Positions 22,912 to 29,447 of a stretch of 45,484 nucleotides of DNA are shown here, one piece after another. Origin of the DNA: Actinomycetota bacterium. Its GTDB lineage: Bacteria > Actinomycetota > Aquicultoria > Aquicultorales > Aquicultoraceae. Position numbers and translations under genes: made by a program. Location: NCBI GenBank assembly GCA_030018005.1, contig JASEGT010000010.1, positions 1-45,484 of the forward strand. The letters run 5' to 3'. The stretch's first letter is position 1. Every line of letters starts with the position of its first letter. The notes under the pieces were generated by a model. That model saw only the letters and a list, made by a program, of their open reading frames with translations, did no database searches and had not been told where the DNA came from.

Positions 22912-23292
22912 ATGTCGACGGAAGACCTCTTATTCCACAAAGAGCATAGTTGGGTGCGCGTCGCCAACAGCACTGCCGTTGTCGGAATATCGGATTATGC
23001 GCAGGATATGCTCGGCGATATCGTCTATCTCGATATCCCGGATGCCGGTGAGATGGTTTCGGCAGGCGATGTCATCGGCGAGATTGAATCGGTAAAATCG
23101 ACATCAGACCTATACGCTCCGGTTAGCGGAGAGATCATAGCGACAAACGAAAAGCCGGTAGATACGCCGGAGGTAATCAACGGGGATCCGTATGGCGACG
23201 GCTGGATGTATAAGGTAGAGCTTAGCGACTCCACCGAGCTCGATGCGTTGATGAGCGAAGCCGAGTACGCCGTTTACGTAAAGGGACTGTAG
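22912..23292 (+). CDS. gcvH: Glycine cleavage system H protein / lipoyl carrier
   Basis: A 126-residue lipoyl-domain protein. The N-terminus LLFHKEHSWVRV, the core GISDYAQDMLGDIVYL and the lipoylation motif ESVKST with Lys62 are canonical. H protein shuttles the aminomethyl group between the P, T and L proteins; none of these is encoded here, so a stand-alone lipoyl-carrier role is also possible, and the neighbouring DsrC-like gene recalls sulfur-metabolism gene sets that use an H-like lipoate protein. I chose ATG 22912 with AAAGGAG upstream; a GTG at 22891 would add seven residues. The gene position before garA-like and merR genes mirrors mycobacterial Rv1826-Rv1828. Confidence 0.9.
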   Translation: MSTEDLLFHKEHSWVRVANSTAVVGISDYAQDMLGDIVYLDIPDAGEMVSAGDVIGEIESVKSTSDLYAPVSGEIIATNEKPVDTPEVINGDPYGDGWMYKVELSDSTELDALMSEAEYAVYVKGL

Positions 23293-23549
23293 GCGTAAAA
23301 AACAAAAATAATTCGTTAAAGTACTGGCTTTTTTAAACACTCAAGTTTATCTTTAGATTATATAGTAAATTACCGAACGTCGGATTGCCCACAAGAATCA
23401 CGCTATTACAACGCAATAATCAGCACCAAACAATCGAGGCTTAATCAAAACAGAGGGCGCTTAGGCAGTTTGCACAGGCTGGAGCATAAATCTAGGAGCA
23501 GCCTGGGTTCTATGCTAAACTCGACAAACAAAACAAAGAGGGATGTGTC

Positions 23550-23852
23550 ATGGACAAGAAGAACGAGTTAGACCTAAGTAACGTATTGGTTGACATTTCC
23601 GAAAAATCAGACGAAGAACTTAGAGAAATTCTAGACCAGCTTTGCGGCGAAGAAGAGCGGGTTTCGTTTAGGCGACGGGTGCTCCATGGAAAAATCGATA
23701 TTCTCAAGGCGGAACTCGTCGACAGGATGAAGGCTTCCAGAGAGGGCGGACGAGTCATCTCCGAGGCCGATGTAGACAGGTTGAGCGAGATTCTGGCACG
23801 CGGCTTGACGAGTGTTTCGAAAGTAGACGTCTCTGACGAGGACGCGTTTTAA
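23550..23852 (+). CDS. RsiG-like c-di-GMP motif protein (putative anti-sigma factor)
   Basis: A 100-residue, mostly helical, charged protein. Residues 35-50 read EERVSFRRRVLHGKID, which fits the RsiG signature E(X)3S(X)2R(X)3Q(X)3D at Glu35, Ser39, Arg42 and Asp50, with His46 in place of Gln. In Streptomyces, RsiG holds WhiG-type sigma factor when loaded with c-di-GMP through two such helices; single-motif homologues act as homodimers. Only one motif is present here. The preceding region (SEKSDEELREILDQLCGEE) also resembles RsiG. No sigma factor gene is adjacent. GAGGGA at 23539-23544 precedes ATG 23550. Function is inferred from the motif. Confidence 0.65.
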   Translation: MDKKNELDLSNVLVDISEKSDEELREILDQLCGEEERVSFRRRVLHGKIDILKAELVDRMKASREGGRVISEADVDRLSEILARGLTSVSKVDVSDEDAF

Positions 23853-23943
23853 GCAGGTGCGCTATTAGTAGGCGCTAAAGAGGTCGCAGCGGTTATACCG
23901 GCGATAGATGCGGCTCTGGTCGATTGAGGTGAGAGGAGACGAG

Positions 23944-24186
23944 ATGTCAAAATCAAGAATCACCGAGATAATTGAGCAATTCCTTAAAGAAGCCGGCGCG
24001 AATATTCAAGAAGAGCGTTTGACCGAGTATATCGTGAGCGAGACCCGCAAAGGCAGAAAGCTCGGCGAGATACTGGAAGACCCGAACATCAAAGGCAAAA
24101 TCAGCGACGGTCATTTGGCTCACGTTCTGGAACGCAAGGAAGTCTTGCAGGCGTATGAAGATAAGCTTAAAGAGGCTACTAAGTAA
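23944..24186 (+). CDS. Small conserved-looking protein of unknown function
   Basis: An 80-residue soluble, mostly helical protein with no membrane segment and no cysteine. It contains ITEIIEQFLKEAGANIQEER, VSETRKGRKLGEILEDP and a helical tail. AGGAG at 23935-23939 supports ATG 23944; a GTG at 23908 would add 12 unlikely residues. It lies between the RsiG-like gene (92-bp gap) and the FHA gene (39-bp gap) in the same direction, so it may belong to that regulatory group. I do not recognise a family. Confidence 0.65.
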   Translation: MSKSRITEIIEQFLKEAGANIQEERLTEYIVSETRKGRKLGEILEDPNIKGKISDGHLAHVLERKEVLQAYEDKLKEATK

Positions 24187-24225
24187 GGCGATTATTACTA
24201 CGTATATTGAACTTGGTGGGTCAAA

Positions 24226-24678
24226 ATGGATTGCGATAAATGCGGTAGCAAAAACGAAATCGGCGATAATGTCTGTCGCCAATGCGGGGAGCTGCTGGTA
24301 TCCGATGCCGAAAAGACGGTCTCCCTTTCGCGAGCCGATTTAGAGCAGGCGCAGGCTGAACTAGAGTTAGCAGTCGAGGACGAACCGGTTTTAGTGGTCA
24401 AAAAAGGCGCCTATGTCGGGCAGAAGTTCAGTCTGACCAAGGACGAGATTACGCTCGGTCGCGATCCCGCCAGCGACATATTTCTGGATGATATCACGAT
24501 ATCCAGGCACCATGCGAAGATAAAGATGAAGCGTAACAGCGTTAGCGTCGCCGATTCCGGAAGCTTGAACGGAACGTATGTCAACCAGGAGCGCATCGAG
24601 GAGCCGACCGTGCTTCACTCAAACGATGAGCTTCAAATCGGCAAGTTTCGGCTGATCTTCATGTCAAAAAAGCATTAG
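24226..24678 (+). CDS. Zinc-ribbon FHA-domain protein, GarA-like
   Basis: A 150-residue protein. Residues 3-20 form a zinc ribbon (CDKC, CRQC). A short segment, EKTVSLSRADLEQ (Thr31), resembles the ETTSVFRADLL phospho-switch of mycobacterial GarA, in which kinase phosphorylation makes the FHA domain bind its own N-terminus. The FHA domain follows (about 55-150) with LGRDPASDIFLDDITISRHH, the SLNGTYVN loop and phosphothreonine-binding Arg, Ser and Asn. GarA controls 2-oxoglutarate and glutamate enzymes. The order gcvH, FHA, merR matches Rv1826-Rv1828, with two extra genes inserted. The zinc ribbon is absent from mycobacterial GarA. The ribosome-binding site is weak (GGTGGG). Confidence 0.85.
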   Translation: MDCDKCGSKNEIGDNVCRQCGELLVSDAEKTVSLSRADLEQAQAELELAVEDEPVLVVKKGAYVGQKFSLTKDEITLGRDPASDIFLDDITISRHHAKIKMKRNSVSVADSGSLNGTYVNQERIEEPTVLHSNDELQIGKFRLIFMSKKH

Positions 24679-24783
24679 TTGAGACAAGCAGAGTAGGACA
24701 GAGAATAAAATGTCTCCGAACGTAAGAGCATCTTTTAGAATTATTTGGTTTAAGCAAGCGATTATTTGGAGGGAGGACAGGCA

Positions 24784-25491
24784 ATGGCGACAAAGAGAGG
24801 CTATTTAACGATAGGTGAAGTAGTTCAGCAACTGAAACCGCGCTATCCTGACCTTTCAATCAGCAAGATTCGCTACTATGAAGAAGAGAATCTAATCAAG
24901 CCGGAGCGCACGGCGGGAGGGTATCGAAAGTTCTCAAAGGATGATGTCCGCCGGCTAGACTTGGCGCTGCGCCTTCAGAAAGAAAAATACATGCCCCTCA
25001 ACGTTATCAGGCAAAACCTCGATATGATGGACATGGGGCAAGTTACCACCGATATCAGGCAAATCGCGCAGGAGAACAGCGAAGGAGAAATCGGCTCCGA
25101 AACCGCCGGGCCCGTTTCGGCAGAGAAGGCCATCAATAGCATCGGTATCTCCGCGGATGTCGCGAAGATGCTCGAGAATTTCGGGATAATCCAGCCCGTA
25201 AAGACCTCTGAAGGCAAGAGCTATACATCGGCCGATATACGCCTCATGACCATAGCCAGAGAGATGAACAAATACGGCATCGAGCCGCGGCACCTGCGCA
25301 TGTATGCGACGCTGGCCGATAAGGAAGCGGCGCTTTTCCAGCAGATATTGTTACCGATGATTCGCCACAAGAGCGATGATCGAGACCGGCGTATCGCTGA
25401 GGTTCTCGAGATATTGAGTGACCTCTCGGCGCAGATGAAAGCGCTATTACTCAAGAAAAAGCTCGATGATTATATGAGCGACGTAAAATAG
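24784..25491 (+). CDS. MerR-family regulator (Rv1828 type)
   Basis: A 235-residue regulator. Residues about 8-75 are a MerR winged HTH (LTIGEVVQQL, ISKIRYYEEENLIKPERTAGG, RKFSKDDVRRLDL). The second half contains another MerR-like wing region (SEGKSYTSADIRLMTIAREM, GIEPRHLRMYATLAD) as in mycobacterial Rv1828, where it forms the effector-free dimer part. There is no cysteine cluster, so metal sensing is unlikely. I chose ATG 24784 behind GGAGGGAGG; TTG 24766 would run through that site. It follows the FHA gene by 105 bp, as in other actinobacteria, and is followed by a hairpin. Confidence 0.88.
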   Translation: MATKRGYLTIGEVVQQLKPRYPDLSISKIRYYEEENLIKPERTAGGYRKFSKDDVRRLDLALRLQKEKYMPLNVIRQNLDMMDMGQVTTDIRQIAQENSEGEIGSETAGPVSAEKAINSIGISADVAKMLENFGIIQPVKTSEGKSYTSADIRLMTIAREMNKYGIEPRHLRMYATLADKEAALFQQILLPMIRHKSDDRDRRIAEVLEILSDLSAQMKALLLKKKLDDYMSDVK

Positions 25492-25554
25492 TTTCAACCA
25501 GGAATCTAATCAGGACTTAGGTAGCTCATGAACGCAGTGCATCTACTGCCCGTG

Positions 25555-25579
25555 GGCTTATTGTTGTTTTAAGCCTTTA
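25555..25579 (+). terminator. Weak intrinsic terminator after the MerR gene
   Basis: GGCTTA (25555-25560) pairs with TAAGCC (25570-25575) around a T-rich loop and is followed by TTTAT. It sits between merR and yraN. The stem is short, so this is a modest call. Confidence 0.35.
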
Positions 25580-25623
25580 TCCATAGAACCTTGAAAGCAG
25601 GCTTAAGTTAGAGCGAGGGGTCC

Positions 25624-25971
25624 ATGTCTATAGGCAAGGCCGGCGAAGATGTCGCGGTCCATTATCTTAAAGGTAAGGATTACCGCATTATAAAAAGAAA
25701 CCACCGCTCGAAGCTGGGTGAAATCGATATTATCGCGGTAATCGGGCGTACACTAGTCTTTTGTGAGGTAAAGACCAGGTTGAGTAAGGCGTTCGGCGAA
25801 CCGTTCGAAGCGGTAACGGCATCAAAGCAAAGAACTATCAAGAACGTGGCGGAGCTTTACATGGCATCTGCGCGCAGTCTGGCTGGACTCGAGAGCATAA
25901 GATTCGATGTCATATCATTGCTGGCGCAAGGAGAAGGCTTTCAGATAACCCACATCGAAGACGCGTTTTAG
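25624..25971 (+). CDS. YraN/UPF0102 family endonuclease-like protein
   Basis: A 115-residue protein of the YraN family, a stand-alone PD-(D/E)xK nuclease-like fold. The core GEIDIIAVIGRTLVFCEVKT carries the Asp, Glu and Lys expected at the active site, with the N-terminal Glu in GKAGEDVAVHYL. A DNA-processing role is usually assumed but not proven. GCGAGGGG at 25613-25620 precedes ATG 25624. In many genomes yraN lies directly before comM and dprA; here those genes are in the same order and strand but 4.1 kb away, with six genes between, two of them on the other strand next to it. Confidence 0.92.
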   Translation: MSIGKAGEDVAVHYLKGKDYRIIKRNHRSKLGEIDIIAVIGRTLVFCEVKTRLSKAFGEPFEAVTASKQRTIKNVAELYMASARSLAGLESIRFDVISLLAQGEGFQITHIEDAF

Positions 25972-25973
25972 GG

Positions 25974-26102
25974 CAAAAAAAAAGAAAATGGGCAGGTGTT
26001 AAAAGGGGATCCTATATGGTCTATCGGGAGCTATAGCCATTAAGGTTTGGGAAAAAGTCTTTAGGCTTGAAGCCTACTGGGGGAGTCGAGCACCTGCCCA
26101 TT
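25974..26102 (-). ncRNA. Structured C-rich RNA candidate with terminal hairpin and T-tract
   Basis: A perfect 12-bp inverted repeat (AATGGGCAGGTG at 25987-25998, CACCTGCCCATT at 26091-26102) closes a 116-nt element. On the minus strand the second arm is followed by a 13-nt run of T with one C, so the closing stem doubles as a terminator and fixes the strand. Inside are hairpin AGGCT-TCA-AGCCT and hairpin ATGGCTAT-AGCTCCCG-ATAGACCAT (one bulge). Unpaired stretches are C-rich: CUCCCCC, UUUUUCCC, GCUCCCG and AUCCCC. C-rich loops are typical of sRNAs that pair with Shine-Dalgarno sequences. It lies 22 bp beyond the stop of a universal stress gene and could be its 3' UTR or an independent sRNA. 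Confidence 0.55.
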
Positions 26103-26124
26103 GTCCCAACTATATAGTTTTCAA

Positions 26125-26622
26125 CTAGTTATCAGATATCACAAGCACCGGTACATCCGTGCTTTTCATAACCGCGTCTACGACACTTCCAAGTGAACGC
26201 TTTATCCCTGATTTTTCCGAGTTACCGATAATAATCAAGTCCGGTCCGTACACCTCCGCATAGTCGGCTATCGTTCTAGCGACTTGCCCTCGGAGCACAC
26301 GTGTCTCTAGGTTCACGTCGTTTTGCTCCGCGTAATTCTTGACCGCGTCCAACACCTCTGCACATCTGCCGACACCCGGCTTACCCTTAAGGTGCTTTTC
26401 AGTTTCCATGTAGGGCGATTCAAGCATCTCATAGTCGCTTTCTACGTAAATCGCTCTTACATCGGCTTCGAAAAACCTAGCCCAAGCTATAGCTTGTTTG
26501 GTTGCCATAATCGATGATTGGGATCCGTCTGTCGCAAGTAGTATCTTTCTTATGTCGATAAATAACTCTTGTACATCAGCTGCCTTCGACGTTGCCGACG
26601 ACTTGTAAAGATTATCTATCAT
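26125..26622 (-). CDS. Universal stress protein (UspA family), first of two
   Basis: A 165-residue single-domain UspA protein. The N-terminal strand ILLATDGSQSSIMATKQAI carries the conserved Asp, and the nucleotide loop IIGNSEKSGIKRSLGSVV keeps the final GS but departs from the ATP motif G2xG9xGS (Lys/Ser where the second Gly should be), so ATP binding is doubtful. An N-terminal extension of about 25 residues precedes the domain. It is followed on the same strand by the structured RNA element and preceded by a paralogue at 26774. Usp proteins respond to starvation, redox and stringent signals; the trigger here is unknown. Confidence 0.9.
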   Translation of the reverse strand: MIDNLYKSSATSKAADVQELFIDIRKILLATDGSQSSIMATKQAIAWARFFEADVRAIYVESDYEMLESPYMETEKHLKGKPGVGRCAEVLDAVKNYAEQNDVNLETRVLRGQVARTIADYAEVYGPDLIIIGNSEKSGIKRSLGSVVDAVMKSTDVPVLVISDN

Positions 26623-26773
26623 TTGGCTCCCTTAGAGTCGCATCGCTTTTCGCAACCATTAAGTGAAAAGCTTGACGTATTTAGCGTAATCCAGAAGTTA
26701 GGCTCGAAACAGTAAAAGTCGGTAAACGGCACAAAGAGTGGCTTAAGCGGAACAATAATGACAGCATGTGGCG

Positions 26774-27256
26774 CTAACTGCCTTTTATTACAAGGACAGG
26801 TATGGCTGAATCCTTGACGACCGCCTCCGACACACTGCCGAGCGCGAGCCGTTTCAGGCCCGTGCGGCCGGTATTTCCTATAATTATAAGATCTGCCTCA
26901 TAATTGGCAGCCGCCTTTATGATGGCCTTTGCAACGTTGCCTTTTACTACCTCGATGTTGTAGTTGACCTTGTTCTTGTCGGCGTAAATCTTCGCGATGG
27001 AGACACCCGCCGTGCTTTGACGCATTTCCTTTGGGGTATCCAACATGACGATGTTTCGCGAATAGTCGTGCTCGTCCTCGCTGGTGTCGACGAAGATTAT
27101 TTTTAAGGACGCGTTGAAGACCTTAGCCAGCGCAATCGCATATTTGGTAGCCATTATGGCAGGAACGGAGCCGTCAGTTGCCAGCAACAACCGTTTCATC
27201 TTGAAATCTACTTCACTGAAATCGCTGCGTGCGCGAACTTCGTCTTGTCTGCCCAT
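26774..27256 (-). CDS. Universal stress protein (UspA family), ATP-binding type
   Basis: A 160-residue UspA protein. The strand LLLATDGSVPAIMATKYAI is followed by a loop GNTGRTGLKRLALGSVSEAV, which fits the ATP-binding pattern G2xG9xGS exactly, unlike its neighbour at 26125. The two proteins share the plan DGS-x-x-x-IMATK and are tandem paralogues, so one may be the ATP-binding and the other the non-binding partner of a heterodimer (inference). A 150-bp spacer separates them. The start ATG 27256 has AGGGAAA upstream on the minus strand. Confidence 0.92.
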   Translation of the reverse strand: MGRQDEVRARSDFSEVDFKMKRLLLATDGSVPAIMATKYAIALAKVFNASLKIIFVDTSEDEHDYSRNIVMLDTPKEMRQSTAGVSIAKIYADKNKVNYNIEVVKGNVAKAIIKAAANYEADLIIIGNTGRTGLKRLALGSVSEAVVKDSAIPVLVIKGS

Positions 27257-27328
27257 TTTCCCTTGCCTTCTGCGTAATCAAGTTTTAAACAGCTTATCAA
27301 AATCCGCGCGAAACACGCAACATTTGGG

Positions 27329-27481
27329 CTACACTTCTACGTGTCCGGGCTTAGGCTCGATGTGACCGACGGTGTCGCCGACGATATGATAATAACCTAT
27401 TGACGCGTCAAAAGCACACTTGCTCTTTAAGGCTTTGCAGGTGTTGTTGGTGGGGAACTGGAGTGAAGGGAATGAGCACAA
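27329..27481 (-). pseudogene. Short Cys-containing ORF or gene tail on the minus strand
   Basis: Fifty codons are open from TTG 27481 to the stop at 27329-27331. The peptide contains FPTNNTCKALKSKCAF and GYYHIVGDTVGHIEPKPGHV, which looks like real coding sequence. No ribosome-binding site precedes the TTG, and a perfect bidirectional terminator begins one base upstream, so translation from this start is unlikely. Most likely this is the tail of a lost gene; a small zinc-binding protein is the alternative. Confidence 0.35.
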
Positions 27482-27515
27482 ATTTAAAAGGTTGTCTGCC
27501 GACAACCTTTTAAAT
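27482..27515. terminator. Perfect bidirectional terminator hairpin
   Basis: ATTTAAAAGGTTGTC (27482-27496) and GACAACCTTTTAAAT (27501-27515) are perfectly complementary over 15 bp around a TGCC loop. Each strand reads A-tract, GC stem, T-tract, so it can end transcription from both sides. It is the strongest hairpin in the window and insulates the universal stress genes from the PilZ gene. Confidence 0.8.
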
Positions 27516-27599
27516 ACGGGACTGATTTGATAATACCTTTATCGGCTCTTCACCCGCGTCTATTTAGAGTTTATTTGAAAATGATTTGAAAACCGGTCC

Positions 27600-27630
27600 T
27601 AAAAAGACTGAGGGCCACCAGATGGTGGCC
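27600..27630 (-). terminator. Intrinsic terminator after the PilZ gene
   Basis: GGCCACC (27613-27619) pairs with GGTGGCC (27624-27630) around a 4-nt loop. Read on the minus strand, the stem is followed, after five bases, by TCTTTTTAGG. It lies 109 bp beyond the stop of the minus-strand PilZ gene. Confidence 0.5.
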
Positions 27631-27738
27631 ACATAGGCTTTCCTACGCTGTGCTCAGTCGCTTAGGGATGCAATAACTATATAATCGGTACAAGCGAGCG
27701 TAAACTTAACACTTTTCGCGTAAGGTGCGCGGAAACAT

Positions 27739-28434
27739 CTAGTCTGTTTCATCGCCGCAGAATAATCCCGCGCTTTCGGCATCAGCCTCGGCCGGATTTC
27801 TTCTGTGTTCAAAGTCGACCTGCTCCTGTATAAAGCTCATCAACGTTTCCAGGCTCGCTTCGTCTATTTGAATATATTCAATTCCGACGAGATAATCCCT
27901 AGCGTTAGCGTTGAAGGAAGTGATATGGACGATTTCTCCAATAGCCTTGATGAAACTCCGGCGATCGAGGTTTATAGTCAGGCTTACGTGCGTGCCCACC
28001 GTAAACGCACTCGATGCCTTGACAATCAAGCCGATTCCACCGGCGCTGATATCGTGCAGCTTGAGACGTTTATAGCGGTTTGCGTTGTTTTGCGGACGCA
28101 GCTCTATTTCGAAAGGCACCGATATATCACTGTGGCTTAGGCGGTAGTGCTCGCGTCTTTGAATAAAGCGCGGCTCCGACAGATTGGTCAAGGCGATGAC
28201 TGCACCGCGTTCGCTCGACTCCTTAAGCTGCGACTTGATAATGAACAACCCGCTTTCACTGTTCTTTATTATGAATACACGGAATGTCTCCGGCGTAACA
28301 GGAATAGGTTGCTTGACGGCTCTGCACACTAAGAGCTTGCTATTATTACACATATTGACGACGTACGGTGCGGTCGTGCCGTCGACTTTTAATCTGACTG
28401 CTTGGCCGGGTTGGAGAAGGGTTCCGAGGTCCAA
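27739..28434 (-). CDS. PilZ-domain c-di-GMP receptor, YcgR-like
   Basis: A 231-residue protein with an N-terminal YcgR-N-like beta domain (about 1-88) and a PilZ domain (about 90-215). The c-di-GMP contacts are present: RxxxR at Arg94-Arg98 (RREHYR) and (D/N)xSxxG at Asp128, Ser130 and Gly133 (DISAGG). YcgR-type proteins slow flagellar motors or regulate other outputs when c-di-GMP rises; no flagellar gene is in the window. The start is TTG 28434 with AAAGGAG seven bases upstream. The acidic C-terminus (DFEHRRNPAEADAESAG) is unusual. It lies alone on the minus strand between two terminators and the divergent sortase gene. Confidence 0.9.
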   Translation of the reverse strand: MDLGTLLQPGQAVRLKVDGTTAPYVVNMCNNSKLLVCRAVKQPIPVTPETFRVFIIKNSESGLFIIKSQLKESSERGAVIALTNLSEPRFIQRREHYRLSHSDISVPFEIELRPQNNANRYKRLKLHDISAGGIGLIVKASSAFTVGTHVSLTINLDRRSFIKAIGEIVHITSFNANARDYLVGIEYIQIDEASLETLMSFIQEQVDFEHRRNPAEADAESAGLFCGDETD

Positions 28435-28751
28435 TTAAAGCTCCTTTGCCGAACAGAGCGGCGCCAATACTCATCAAATGTATCGGCTTGCTAAATTTGC
28501 GGCTTAAGGTATATCGCGCTTGTGTGACTACCGAGAACTTCATGGTTAAAGGATATGTTTATCGGTGCGCAATAGCTCTGGGCCGAAACCAGACAGAGCA
28601 ATTTGCTCTGTAAAACCACTCTCCAAGCGATGTATAATATGTTTACGGAGCGATTTGGGTAAGTTTTCGGGGCGCCGCAATCGGTTTAATTAACGACGTC
28701 GCAAGGCGGTAGACATAATGCGCAGGAACCGGCGCCATTAAGAGGATACGC
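28435..28751. other. Divergent intergenic region between PilZ and sortase genes
   Basis: No gene is seen in these 317 bp. It holds a perfect 8-bp palindrome, ACAGAGCA-ATT-TGCTCTGT, at 28593-28611 that could be an operator. A TATAAT-like box lies near 28632, without a well-spaced -35. A GGCGCCG/CGGCGCC inverted repeat (near 28670 and 28730) brackets the 60 bp before the sortase start. Confidence 0.4.
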
Positions 28752-29348
28752 ATGGGTAAAAAAATAGCTAAAGCCGGTGATAAAGGCAGCAAAAAAAGGA
28801 ACTTAGGCAATACCGGGAAGCGTTGGGTGAGCATAGCGCTCGGCGTGATTCTGCTGGTTTGCGGCTTAGCGATTGTATGGACGTTGCTCTATCCAAGAAT
28901 ATATGCCGCAGTCAGCCCCGCGCCCGCAATAAACAAGATCGTCCTCGAACAGGGGCATTTCTGGGTTGTCATACCGAAGATCCGAGTCGACTCACCGGTG
29001 CTGCCGGCGGTCACGGAGGATTTCTTGAGGCGAGGCGTCGCGCATGTGCCGGAGAGCGGTTTTCCCGGCGAGGGGAAGAACGTCATTATCGTCGGGCACA
29101 ATTATGACCCCGCAAACTGGGTCCCTCAGACCACGTTTGGCCTTCTCAGTGAGTTGGAAGACGGCGATGAGGTTCTCGTCGCGTATCGAGGCCGCGTTTA
29201 CGCATATGTAGTAAAAACCAAGGAGACCTTGGGTGCAGAGGACCCGGAACTATATGAGCTTACCGACGATGAACGATTGACGCTGTTGACATGTGAAAAC
29301 TACGAGTCCAAGACCAAGCGTTTGAAGGTCGTCGCGATGCCGAAATAG
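28752..29348 (+). CDS. Sortase-family transpeptidase
   Basis: A 198-residue membrane-anchored sortase. One transmembrane helix lies at about 26-47 after a basic N-terminus. The catalytic residues are visible: His116 in IVGHNYD, Cys181 in LTLLTCENY and Arg190 in TKRLKVV. The TLTC-type motif reads LLTC. Sortases join LPxTG-like proteins to the cell wall or build pili. No substrate with a sorting signal is encoded in this window. The class is unclear; the short size and motif fit class D/E or single-gene types. The ribosome-binding site (AAGAGG) lies upstream of ATG 28752. Confidence 0.88.
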   Translation: MGKKIAKAGDKGSKKRNLGNTGKRWVSIALGVILLVCGLAIVWTLLYPRIYAAVSPAPAINKIVLEQGHFWVVIPKIRVDSPVLPAVTEDFLRRGVAHVPESGFPGEGKNVIIVGHNYDPANWVPQTTFGLLSELEDGDEVLVAYRGRVYAYVVKTKETLGAEDPELYELTDDERLTLLTCENYESKTKRLKVVAMPK

Positions 29349-29447
29349 CGTTGCGGCGATCAGTATCCGCGCGGGAGAAGGCGAAGTCATGTTTGTGAAT
29401 AGAAGTTGGGAAGGAGTTCGCCCCGAACATTCTAAGACGGGACGCGC

